The notes under the pieces: generated by a model
Seen by the model: the letters and a program-made list of their open reading frames with translations, nothing else
What the model was told of the DNA's origin: nothing
Database searches by the model: none
Part shown: positions 27,714-35,302 of the stretch, one piece after another
How the letters are laid out: every line of letters starts with the position of its first letter
Position numbering within the stretch: the stretch's first letter is position 1
Translations under genes and position numbers: made by a program
NCBI GenBank assembly: GCA_964343305.1
Contig: CAYFJO010000046.1
Location: forward strand, 1-40,726
Origin: CAYFJO01 sp964343305
GTDB lineage: Bacteria; Planctomycetota; Planctomycetia; Pirellulales; Pirellulaceae
Reading direction: 5' to 3'
DNA length: 40,726 nt

Positions 27714-28133
27714 TTAGCGTTCCCTACTGGCGATACGAACAGAAATCCCCATTTCCGAAATCTCGGCGGCTCGGCAAGCGCTCAAGACGTCGGCCACGCT
27801 TTGAAACGACACTTCCGCATCGCCTCGCACGACGACTCCCAGGTCGGCGTATTCCAGTCGCGCGGCGGCCAACCGACTGGTCAACTCGCCCAACGACATG
27901 ACCTGCCGATCCAGCGAAACGCGACCGTCACGAAAAACACTCACCACGCGGCGTTCCGGGGCGGCGGTCTGCGGCCCGGCCTCACCAACTTCCGGCACTT
28001 GCAACGCGATGTTGCGTTCCATTTCGGTGAACTTCGTGCCGACCATGAAGAAGATGATCAACAGAAACACGATGTCGATCATCGGCGTCAGGTTCAGCGT
28101 GGGCTGTTCGTCTTGTTGGGTTTTTAATGGCAT
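27714..28133 (-). CDS. ExbD/TolR-family energy-transduction protein
   Basis: A 139-residue protein with one membrane helix near residues 17-35. The helix contains TPMIDIVFLLIIFFMV with Asp20, the proton-carrying aspartate of ExbD/TolR. The periplasmic domain (residues about 45-139) has the family's beta-alpha layout: ERRVVSVFRDGRVSLDRQ, LTSRLAAA, LGVVVRGDAEVSFQSVADVLSACRAA. With the ExbB-like protein it would form a proton-driven motor in the inner membrane. Start ATG 28131-28133. The ExbB gene ends 86 bp upstream, with a palindromic repeat in between, and the toroid-domain gene starts three bases downstream, so the three act together by position. Confidence 0.95.
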   Translation of the reverse strand: MPLKTQQDEQPTLNLTPMIDIVFLLIIFFMVGTKFTEMERNIALQVPEVGEAGPQTAAPERRVVSVFRDGRVSLDRQVMSLGELTSRLAAARLEYADLGVVVRGDAEVSFQSVADVLSACRAAEISEMGISVRIASRER

Positions 28134-28148
28134 GAGGGTTGGTCATTT

Positions 28149-28212
28149 GTAGCTGCACTCGCCAGAGTGCGGACGGACGTCGCAAAACCCGCGTTCTGGC
28201 GAACGCAGCTAC
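28149..28212. repeat. Palindromic repeat in the exbB-exbD gap
   Basis: The gap is mostly filled by two inverted arms, 28149-28172 and 28189-28212. Both share the GTAGCTGC end and the CGCCAG core. Each arm also folds on itself: CACT-CGCCAG-AGTG in the first and CGTT-CTGGCG-AACG in the second. Where the arms differ (ACT/AGT against GTT/AAC) the changes are paired, so the small hairpin of each arm is kept. Stem conservation through compensating changes indicates a selected or element-encoded fold. Confidence 0.8.
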
Positions 28213-28219
28213 ACTTTTG

Positions 28220-29095
28220 CTACGCGGCCTTTTCGTCGTTTGATGTTGCTCGGCGCTTTCGCGTTGATTTCCTCGTCGACTTTCCTTCCCACGCGTCACA
28301 GGCAATCGCATTGACGACCTTTTGGCCCAGCGAATCGAGTTCGATGATCAGCCGATCGACGCGGCCGATAAAATACAGGTAACAGATCAGGGCGGGAATC
28401 GCGACCGACAAGCCGGCGGCCGTGGTCAACAGCGCCTGGCTAATTCCAGTTGCTAGACGCTCTGGCCGGCCCATCGCATCGGCGGCCGCAATGTTGTTGA
28501 ATGCGTGAATCATGCCCAGCACCGTTCCCAGCAAACCAAGCAACGGGCTGACGGTGGCGACTCCGTTCAACACTCGCAAGTAGCGTCGCAAACCGTGCGT
28601 GACACGCTCGCCAGCGTCAATGATTGCCTGTTCGACTTCGACACAGGTCTTGCCCCACTTTTTGACCGCGGCCGCAAACACTTCGGCGACCGGGCTGCGA
28701 TTTTCTTCGCACAACGTCAGCGCCTCTTCGCGTTGGAGTTGTCCGCTGTTGACTTGTTCGAGGAACCGTTTAACGAAGGGCGCGGGAATAATCCGTCCGC
28801 GTCGTAAGCTGATCATGCGTTCAAAGACAAACACGAGCAGGATAAAAGAACAAACCGCGATCGGAATCATCAACGGCCCGCCGTCGCGAATGACTTGCAA
28901 CAAGTTTTTCGTTTCGATCGGCGATTGTCCATCCGTCAACGAGGTTTCGTCTGCCGGTTGGGCCTCCGAATTGGTTACCGGTGCTATCGCTGGCTCCTGC
29001 GAAAGTGCCACATGAAACAGCCCCAGCAAGGCCAGCGTAGCGAGCGCGGCAATGAGCCGGAGCGTCCAGAGTTTCGCGGTGTATCGCGTGTACAT
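28220..29095 (-). CDS. ExbB/TolQ/MotA-family proton channel protein with N-terminal signal-like segment
   Basis: Using the ATG at 29093-29095 the product is 291 residues; a GTG 12 bp upstream is possible. An N-terminal hydrophobic segment (LRLIAALATLALLGLFHVAL) is followed by a short polar region (EPAIAPVTNSEAQ). This is the extended architecture of some ExbB proteins, in which the segment may be a signal peptide. The canonical helices follow: GGPLMIPIAVCSFILLVFVF near residues 70-90, VATVSPLLGLLGTVLGMIHAF near 165-185, and ALLTTAAGLSVAIPALICYLYF near 215-236. The TVSPLLGLLGTV and TAAGLSVAIPA motifs are diagnostic. The C-terminus is very basic. It would form the channel pentamer around ExbD dimers. 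Upstream lies the TPR gene, separated by a long inverted repeat. Confidence 0.93.
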   Translation of the reverse strand: MYTRYTAKLWTLRLIAALATLALLGLFHVALSQEPAIAPVTNSEAQPADETSLTDGQSPIETKNLLQVIRDGGPLMIPIAVCSFILLVFVFERMISLRRGRIIPAPFVKRFLEQVNSGQLQREEALTLCEENRSPVAEVFAAAVKKWGKTCVEVEQAIIDAGERVTHGLRRYLRVLNGVATVSPLLGLLGTVLGMIHAFNNIAAADAMGRPERLATGISQALLTTAAGLSVAIPALICYLYFIGRVDRLIIELDSLGQKVVNAIACDAWEGKSTRKSTRKRRATSNDEKAA

Positions 29096-29121
29096 GATTA
29101 TGCTCACTTCACAATTCGTGT

Positions 29122-29200
29122 TTTCAAAAAGGGGTCAGGTACCTTTGTGCAAAGCACCTTGGGGGCCGTTCCGGCAAAGGCACCTGACCCCTTTTTGAAA
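29122..29200. repeat. Long inverted repeat (REP/RAYT-like) between the TPR gene and exbB
   Basis: Arms 29122-29147 and 29175-29200 pair over 26 bp with a single mismatch. The outer 19 bp (TTTCAAAAAGGGGTCAGGT) are perfect. The loop is 27 nt with GCACCTTGG inside. The AAGGGGTCAGGT(A)CCTTT motif resembles the REP-type palindromes mobilised by Y1 (RAYT) transposases, judged from memory. On the transcribed minus strand the second arm ends in T-rich sequence, so it may also act as a partial terminator or attenuator ahead of exbB. Confidence 0.85.
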
Positions 29201-29218
29201 CATCCTCAATTCAATTTG

Positions 29219-32158
29219 TCATCTGGAAACTGCCGCCAACTTGTCCTTGACGACGCGCAACCGTTGCGAAGCCTCGTTGGCCGACGACGCTTCGCTGTAA
29301 TTCTTCAACAACTGGGCATAGACTTTGATCGCCGATTCAAAGTCGTCTTTTTTCTCGTAGCACTTGCCGGCTTGCAGCAGCGCGGCCGCTTGCCATTGGG
29401 GATAGCCGTACAAGGTTTCGACGCGATGATATGCCTTGATCGCGTCGTCGTATCTTTTCTGGTGAAAGTACGTTTCGCCGATCATCCATTGGGCCATCGC
29501 CGCGGTTTCGGTACGACCTCCGGTGGTCGAGCGAACCGCGCGTTCATACGCCGCTCGTGCTTCGGTAAACTTCGCTTTGCTGGCCAAACATCGGCCGATG
29601 AGATAGTCGGCTTCATATTGCTGGTGGAAATCGGGGAACAATTCCGCAATGGTGAAGGATGCCTCGTAAGCCTTTTGCCACTTTTTCTCTTTCGCGTAGG
29701 TTTGAGCCAGCCGCAGCGGCACCATGGCCAACCACGAATCATTTCTGCCCACCGTCTTTTTGTTCAATGCGAGAAACTGTTTCTGTGCCTCGCCAAATTC
29801 ACCACGACGGAAGAACGATTCGGCAACCCAATATTCCGCGGGCAAGTGCAGCGAGCTGTCGGCATGGTGTGTTACGATCTGATCCATCGTCTCCGTGACA
29901 CGCTGCCAATCGCCGCTGTCGGCCGCCAGTTGACCGTTCAGGTACAGTGCGTGGCAGCGAATTTCGTCGCTCGTTTCGGCTTCGATCAATTGCGCCGTCA
30001 ATGTCTGGGCCGTTTCGCGATCGCCGGTATGGGCGGCTTGTTCCGCCAGGCGATACGTCACGTCTCCCCAAAAGCGGCTCGACGGAAATTTCGTGTACAG
30101 TCGCTTGAACGCCTGATTGGCATCTTGGTCGCGTTTCAAATCCAACAGCGTCCAGGCCAAGTCGTACAAGGCGGCGTCCGCTTGTTCGTGATCGGGGAAT
30201 TGCTCTTCAAATTGCTCCAGCAATTCGACCGAGGCGGTTTTGTCCGTCGCACTGGGAGAGGTGGCTTTGATCTTCGCGGCGGCCAACATGGCTCCCGGGA
30301 CATGCTTGGACAGTGGAAAGTTGTCGATCAGCGACAAAAAGGCGTCAAACGCCTCGTTCAGCTTGCCCGACTTTTGCAACGCCCGCGCTCGCATCATGGA
30401 CGCTTCGTGAGCAAGATCGCTGTTCGGGAACCGATCTAGCAGCAGTTGAAATGCTTCGGCGGTTTTCACCGTGTCGTTTTCGTCGCTACGCAGCCATGCC
30501 AATCCGTAGAGGCCCTTCTGAACATACTCTGGCGGACTTCCCTCGCGAGCAAGCCAGGTGAACAACTCTTCGGCCATCGCTCGTTGGTCGCTGGAATACG
30601 CCCGCTCAGCAAGGAAATACGCCGTTTGCAGCAAGCCACCGTAGTCCGGATGCTTGTTTTGCAACTCGCGACAGGCAGCGAGCGATTCTGGATAACGCTT
30701 CAGGCGAACCAGCGAGATCGCCAACTCGGCGCGACACTTTGCCGCATCGGGACCGCTCGGCAAAAGTTCCAAGTATCGTCGCTGAGAACCAACCGCTTGT
30801 ACGTCATCTTTCAATCCAAAATACGCCGTTGCCCGCGCGATGGCCACGCTGGCGGCGAACTGCACATCGTCTTCGCTGCCAACGATCGAGGACAAAGCGT
30901 CGATCGATTTTTGGAATTGGTTCTCTCCCGCGTATGCCACGCCCAAAAGGTATTGCAACGACGTGGCATCGTCTTCACTCAGATCGGAGAACCGCGTTTG
31001 GATGCTCTCGAACAACTCGATCGCACGCGCGTATGACTTTTGTGCGAGCATCGATCGCCCGTGAGTGCACTGCACGGAAAAACGCAGCGGGCTGTCCGCG
31101 AATTGATTGATAAAGGATGCGACAAGCGATTCGACGCGAACATGGTCCCCGGCTTTGAATGCGATCTGAGTCAAGACATCCAAGCTGTCGTCGCACCACT
31201 GGCTCCGCGGCCAATTGGAACTCACGCTTTGATAGTAAGTTGTCGCCACATCGTCTTGCTGAATTTGACGAAACGCCTCACCCGCACCGAAGTGAATTGC
31301 CGCTGCGAGTTCGTGGTCCTCGGCTTGAAGCGTGGCGATTTTCAAAACACGGGCTGCTTCTTGCCAGTCGCCTCTCGCCGCGTGCGCCATTCCCAGCCAA
31401 TACGTGGCGTTGATCCGCAGCGGGCTGTCGTCGAACTTTGTCAAAAACTCGCTCAGGCCGGCGACCGCTTTGTCGTATTTGCACTGCTGGTGATAGATCA
31501 AACAAATCTGGAACTTGGCGTCGTCGGCGAAACTGGATTGACTCTTTTCATAAAGAGCTTCAAAAAGCGGAATTGCCTCGTCGAATTTATCTTGCGATTG
31601 CAGGGCCCTGGCCAACCCGAACCGGGATGCACCCGCCATGGGTCCTTTGGGAAACGCATCCAGTGCCATCAAATAACGCGACTCGGCCAACGCGTAGTTG
31701 CCGTCACGAAACTCGATCTCACCCAGGTACGGCAGTGCATAGGCAAGAATGGGATCGCTGGTATAGGTGACACAAAACTTATTCAGTGCCTCGCGTGCTT
31801 CGGCGCGCCGGCCAATCAGATGCGCCATTTCGCCCGTGCGATACAACGACTGGCGAGCAAATCGATGCTCCGGAAACATCTTCATGAACGCCGCGAAGGC
31901 TTCATGCGCGACCGCGTATTGCTTGCCCTGGACGAGTGCCTCGGCGCGGTAGAACATCGCTGCCGAAGCCTTTGGATGGTTCGGATATTTCTGGAAAAAC
32001 TCTCCAAACGCGTCGGCGGCTTCCGGCCATCGCGACTGTTGATAGAAGTTTGTCCCCAGCGCAAATTGGTCACTGACCTCGTCGGCAAGTGAAATCTGTG
32101 CGAACAGCGCCGACAGCAACAGCGCAACAGCAAGTCGAGATTTTTGGGTCAAGTACAT
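29219..32158 (-). CDS. Large exported TPR-repeat protein (YbgF/BamD-like repeats) of the ExbBD cluster
   Basis: From the ATG at 32156-32158 the product is 979 residues; a GTG 9 bp upstream is possible. A signal peptide is clear: MYLTQKSRLAVALLLSALFA, then QISLA before DEVSDQF. The mature protein is almost wholly TPRs. Examples are FYQQSRWPEAADAFGEFFQKYPNHPKA, YRAEALVQGKQYAVAHEAFAAFMKMFPEH and, near the end, QAGKCYEKKDDFESAIKVYAQLLKNY, plus many units of the F-P-x-S/D type seen in YbgF/CpoB and BamD. It is probably periplasmic, as a scaffold or peptidoglycan/outer-membrane linked partner of the downstream ExbB, ExbD and toroid-domain proteins. In Tol-Pal loci a TPR protein of this sort (CpoB) is coupled to TolA. 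Function beyond binding is unknown. Confidence 0.9.
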   Translation of the reverse strand: MYLTQKSRLAVALLLSALFAQISLADEVSDQFALGTNFYQQSRWPEAADAFGEFFQKYPNHPKASAAMFYRAEALVQGKQYAVAHEAFAAFMKMFPEHRFARQSLYRTGEMAHLIGRRAEAREALNKFCVTYTSDPILAYALPYLGEIEFRDGNYALAESRYLMALDAFPKGPMAGASRFGLARALQSQDKFDEAIPLFEALYEKSQSSFADDAKFQICLIYHQQCKYDKAVAGLSEFLTKFDDSPLRINATYWLGMAHAARGDWQEAARVLKIATLQAEDHELAAAIHFGAGEAFRQIQQDDVATTYYQSVSSNWPRSQWCDDSLDVLTQIAFKAGDHVRVESLVASFINQFADSPLRFSVQCTHGRSMLAQKSYARAIELFESIQTRFSDLSEDDATSLQYLLGVAYAGENQFQKSIDALSSIVGSEDDVQFAASVAIARATAYFGLKDDVQAVGSQRRYLELLPSGPDAAKCRAELAISLVRLKRYPESLAACRELQNKHPDYGGLLQTAYFLAERAYSSDQRAMAEELFTWLAREGSPPEYVQKGLYGLAWLRSDENDTVKTAEAFQLLLDRFPNSDLAHEASMMRARALQKSGKLNEAFDAFLSLIDNFPLSKHVPGAMLAAAKIKATSPSATDKTASVELLEQFEEQFPDHEQADAALYDLAWTLLDLKRDQDANQAFKRLYTKFPSSRFWGDVTYRLAEQAAHTGDRETAQTLTAQLIEAETSDEIRCHALYLNGQLAADSGDWQRVTETMDQIVTHHADSSLHLPAEYWVAESFFRRGEFGEAQKQFLALNKKTVGRNDSWLAMVPLRLAQTYAKEKKWQKAYEASFTIAELFPDFHQQYEADYLIGRCLASKAKFTEARAAYERAVRSTTGGRTETAAMAQWMIGETYFHQKRYDDAIKAYHRVETLYGYPQWQAAALLQAGKCYEKKDDFESAIKVYAQLLKNYSEASSANEASQRLRVVKDKLAAVSR

Positions 32159-32448
32159 CCTGTACACCAGGCGTGCGGGTTGGCCTGGAACGATCCTTCA
32201 CTTTTTCACCGCGAGTATCCTAATCTCACCGCCGCAAATTGTACAAGTCCGAAGAGATGATGATGACGTGTGTCAAACAATACGTACCACCGATCCGTTT
32301 GGATCTCGCACACCGGCGGGTCATCTCAAGGTGAAAAGCAGAGCGTTCGGTAGGCGTTATGTGGGCAAGATATGAGATTTATCGGGTCTTTAGGTGGCTG
32401 GCGATGACGCTTTTTGAATTGCTGCGGTTTTCCGTGCTAGCGTGGTCG
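32159..32448. other. Intergenic region upstream of the TPR-exbB-exbD-toroid cluster
   Basis: The 290 bp between the end of gspM and the TPR gene probably contain the promoter of the ExbBD cluster and the end of the secretion operon. I see no ORF with similarity. Unlike gaps inside the operons, it has no clear palindromic element, which agrees with a transcription-unit boundary. No defensible -35/-10 was identified. Confidence 0.45.
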
Positions 32449-33735
32449 CTATTTTTTCACCAGCTTATCTAGCCTGAACGCAGAGCCCCAGAATCCGAGC
32501 GGACTCGCTTCGGCGAGAGACTTTCCAACCACCAATTTGTACCGCTTGCCATCCGCCTCAAAGACCATCTCGTCCACCAAAATCTCGCGAACTCGGCCAG
32601 CGACCGTGCCAAATTCAAACTCGCTGTCCACAGAAAGTGTGTCCGGTTCCGCGCGCTTCAAAGGCTTCGGATCCAACCAAACGATTTTGCTGCCGTCAGG
32701 TTGCTGAATGACTGCCGTCAGGATCGTGAACTTGGCGATGTCAAACTTTGGTTTTGGCGGAGGACCTGGCGGACGAGGTGGTGGCGGTGGCTTGGGCTTG
32801 TCGACGACGACGTCGAACGACATCTGTGCGGTGCGGCTCGGGAAGCCATCGTCGGTCGCCTTGACGAACATCGTGTATTTGCCGACATCATCGGTCCGCC
32901 ACCTCAGCGTCGCGGTTCCGGGTTTCGAAGCCGAGGCAACCACCTCGACTCCATCGGGGTTTCCGTCGTCTGCCGAGATGTTCACCACGTCGAACTCATC
33001 GACGTCGCTGGCCGATAGCTCGACGGAAACCGATTTGCCGGTTGTCGTGCTCTGCGTGGAGATCTTTTTGAATTCCGGTTCATGATTGGGTGGAGCGAAC
33101 AGATTTCGGTCAACGACCGCGTGCACGTATTGGTCGATCCCGTCGGCGTGGCGCAACCGCTTGCTACTCTTCTTGACGACGAGCGAGGCCCGTTTTGCGG
33201 CGTCCTGCTCGGACCGCGGATTCACGGACACTGCTTCGCAAAGGAACGACAGCTTCAAATCCTTGGAATCGTCTTTCGGCGAAACCGTCAGCGACTGGAT
33301 GCGATGCAGGATGTCGGCGGCATAAAACTCGTACATAAACCGCGTCAACTCATCAATGTTGCCAACTCCCACAACCGAAAATGAGAATCGTCGATAGATG
33401 TCTGCCTGAGGGTGTTCGCCGGCCACGGTCACGGTCGTGTCGGTGCCGAAGTGGTTTTCCACGGTCTCGACAAGCCACGCTCGATATTCGCGCCGAGCGA
33501 CGTCCGGATCGGCAGGCAGCGAGTTGGCTTCGTACTTCATCAGCCGTTTTAAAGCGAGTTCTGCTTTGCCGGCGGTTGTCTCTAATTGCTGGACTTCGTT
33601 TCGCAGGGAAGCCACCGCGGAAGCTTGGCCAGTCAACGAACCGCTCAACAGAAATGTCACCATGACGATGGCAAACACGCCGAACAGCACGAGCGTAATC
33701 AAACCGAGAACTTTTTCACGTTGCGACATGCTCAT
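32449..33735 (-). CDS. gspM: GspM/PilO-like type II secretion protein fused to an Ig-like domain and a PilP/GspC-like C-terminal domain
   Basis: A 428-residue bitopic inner-membrane protein. Residues about 9-31 are the membrane helix (LITLVLFGVFAIVMVTFLL), followed by a coiled coil (SLRNEVQQLETTAGKAEL) and a ferredoxin-like PilO/GspM domain to about residue 190. RNLFAPPN near 210 resembles the R-N-P-F-x-P segment that opens GspC/PilP periplasmic parts. Residues about 222-308 form a cadherin/Ig-like beta domain (DVDEFDVVNISADDGNPDGV, VGKYTMFVKATDDGFPS). A Pro-rich linker (311-328) leads to a C-terminal beta domain (FTILTAVIQQPDGSKIVWLD, GRVREILVDEMVFEADGKRY) like the homology region of GspC or PilP. 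The start overlaps the gspL stop by ATGA. A single protein may therefore fill the GspM and GspC roles. The gene name is by position and domain. Confidence 0.75.
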   Translation of the reverse strand: MSMSQREKVLGLITLVLFGVFAIVMVTFLLSGSLTGQASAVASLRNEVQQLETTAGKAELALKRLMKYEANSLPADPDVARREYRAWLVETVENHFGTDTTVTVAGEHPQADIYRRFSFSVVGVGNIDELTRFMYEFYAADILHRIQSLTVSPKDDSKDLKLSFLCEAVSVNPRSEQDAAKRASLVVKKSSKRLRHADGIDQYVHAVVDRNLFAPPNHEPEFKKISTQSTTTGKSVSVELSASDVDEFDVVNISADDGNPDGVEVVASASKPGTATLRWRTDDVGKYTMFVKATDDGFPSRTAQMSFDVVVDKPKPPPPPRPPGPPPKPKFDIAKFTILTAVIQQPDGSKIVWLDPKPLKRAEPDTLSVDSEFEFGTVAGRVREILVDEMVFEADGKRYKLVVGKSLAEASPLGFWGSAFRLDKLVKK

Positions 33736-35222
33736 TTGTCCGCCTCCTTGTCCGCGACTTCCACCGGTTTCTCTTCCGCCGGCGGCTGATGTTTCGTCAC
33801 GGTGACCGTTTCGCGAAACTCGCGTTCATAGCCGTCGATCAACTGCGAAGGCCAGGGACCGTCGCCCTTGGAGCTGTGTCGATCATCGGCAATCGTTTTG
33901 CCCACTTGTTCGATGACGGCCGAGTCCTTCGCGACAGCATCCATGCTCATGCGGCCGCCCGATCGTAACGCGCGCAACGTCATGCGTGTTACGACAACGT
34001 CTTGGGCGGGCGGAAGCTTTTCCGAGATCTCACGCAACTCGTCGAGCCATTTGACATCGCCGTCCGACCAGTGATCGATTTCTTCGGCGCGACGAATCAA
34101 TTCGCGGGCGTAGGCTTCATCTTTTTGGAGCCGAGCATGTTCTTCTCGCAACCTTTGTACTTCGGGATCTTCGCCAAACAGCATCGGCCACGAAAACCAG
34201 CCCATAAGAATCAACGCGACAACACAAACGGATGCAACCAGCAGATTCGATCGCAAATTGCTTTCGGGTTCGGGCCGCCTGCGTGGATTGAGGAAGTCAA
34301 TCGTGTGAGCAGTTCCGGAAGCTTCGTCGAGCAGCATTCCCAGCAGCGGCGCGAATCGACCCGGATGGTCGGGCGGGCTACGCTCGAGTTCACGACCCAA
34401 TCGGACTCCTTCGAACGGATTCAACAACTGAGTGTCGAGCGACAGTTGCTGTTCAATTTGCGACTTAAGCGCGCTGTGATCGTCCGCCACACCGCAGACA
34501 ACGATGCCGTCAACGCGGCGTCCGCCAAGCTGGTTTTGAGCAGCGACCATCGTCCGCCGAATTTCGCCGATCAACGCGCGATTCGCTTGTTCCACATCGT
34601 CAGCCGTCGGGCGGCGAACTGTGCGCATAAAGACGACCTGTTGATCCACCAAAACGGTTAAATCGACCTCGTCCGCCAACAAGTCCACCATCATCCGGCA
34701 TTGGCCCGAAACACCCTGTGATCGCAACAACGACGCGGCGGCGAAGGGACGCAACACCAATCGCTTGGCAGTCACACCCGCTGTCTCGCACGATTGAGTG
34801 ATTTGCTCGACCAATTCCGGCGAGAGTGCCGCTGCCAGCACGTTGGCACCCTCTTCGTCGTGATCGAGCACGACATAGTCCAGCGGCCAATCTTCGCCCA
34901 CGGCCGTAAATTGCTGGAGTGCTTGAAACCGTACCAGGTCGGGCAATTCGTCATCTGGAACAGGTGGGATGTTGAGTACGCGCAGCTCGATGTTCGCACG
35001 TCCGACCGCCACCAGAGTCTCGACGCGCCCGGAAATGCCACGAGCCGAAAGGGCGCTCGTCAAACGTTCGCCGACATTGGTCTCGATTGCCTCGCTGCTG
35101 GTTGAGCGAGGTGACAAATCGACCGCGAACGCTTGCTCGATCATGATGCGATCGCCGCCGCCACGCGCGACCGCAACGCGTGCTTCGCTGCTGTCCCATT
35201 CGATTGCGAGTAATTGGGCCAT
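33732..35222 (-). CDS. gspL: GspL/PilM-PilN-like type II secretion protein
   Basis: The 496-residue product starts at ATG 35220-35222. The frame is open for 50 more codons upstream, but those encode the intergenic palindrome and not protein. The first 300 or so residues form an actin-like PilM/GspL cytoplasmic domain (LLAIEWDSSEARVAVARG, LDYVVLDHDEEGANVLAAAL, VDGIVVCGVADDHSALK, NPFEGVRLG). A membrane helix lies at about 327-345 (VASVCVVALILMGWFSW). Then come a coiled coil (LREEHARLQKDEAYARELI) and a PilN/GspL-like periplasmic domain ending in EREFRETVTVTK. It should recruit the GspE ATPase and bind the GspM-like protein encoded next; the two genes overlap by ATGA. gspE itself is not in this window. 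Confidence 0.85.
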   Translation of the reverse strand: MAQLLAIEWDSSEARVAVARGGGDRIMIEQAFAVDLSPRSTSSEAIETNVGERLTSALSARGISGRVETLVAVGRANIELRVLNIPPVPDDELPDLVRFQALQQFTAVGEDWPLDYVVLDHDEEGANVLAAALSPELVEQITQSCETAGVTAKRLVLRPFAAASLLRSQGVSGQCRMMVDLLADEVDLTVLVDQQVVFMRTVRRPTADDVEQANRALIGEIRRTMVAAQNQLGGRRVDGIVVCGVADDHSALKSQIEQQLSLDTQLLNPFEGVRLGRELERSPPDHPGRFAPLLGMLLDEASGTAHTIDFLNPRRRPEPESNLRSNLLVASVCVVALILMGWFSWPMLFGEDPEVQRLREEHARLQKDEAYARELIRRAEEIDHWSDGDVKWLDELREISEKLPPAQDVVVTRMTLRALRSGGRMSMDAVAKDSAVIEQVGKTIADDRHSSKGDGPWPSQLIDGYEREFRETVTVTKHQPPAEEKPVEVADKEADK

Positions 35223-35232
35223 GTGTCTTCTT

Positions 35233-35301
35233 CTGTAGGACGGATTTCCAATCCGTCCGCAACGGCATTTGCATCGGACGGATTGGAAATCCGTCCTACA
35301 G
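35233..35301. repeat. 27-bp perfect inverted repeat filling the gspK-gspL gap
   Basis: Arms 35233-35259 and 35275-35301 are perfect reverse complements (27 bp) around a 15-nt loop. Each arm also contains GGACGGATT-TCC-AATCCGTCC, an internal 9-bp palindrome. The element covers nearly all of the 80-bp gap between the gspK stop and the gspL ATG. Read as protein it gives the TDFQSV and GRIGNPSY type strings seen as false N-termini in planctomycete annotations, so gspL is easily mis-started. It is a small, probably non-autonomous, intergenic element. Confidence 0.9.
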
Positions 35302-35302
35302 T

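Noticed and set aside
29122..29200. Simple rho-independent terminator
   Set aside because: The stem is too long and the loop too large for a standard terminator, and the gene downstream is part of the same functional set; it fits a REP-type element better, although some termination cannot be excluded.
28895..30439. 514-codon open frame on the plus strand
   Set aside because: It lies antisense to the TPR gene and exbB and crosses the inverted repeat. There is no similarity, and low-complexity composition is typical of antisense shadows.
31040..32092. 350-codon open frame on the plus strand
   Set aside because: Antisense to the TPR protein; no recognised domain or start signal.
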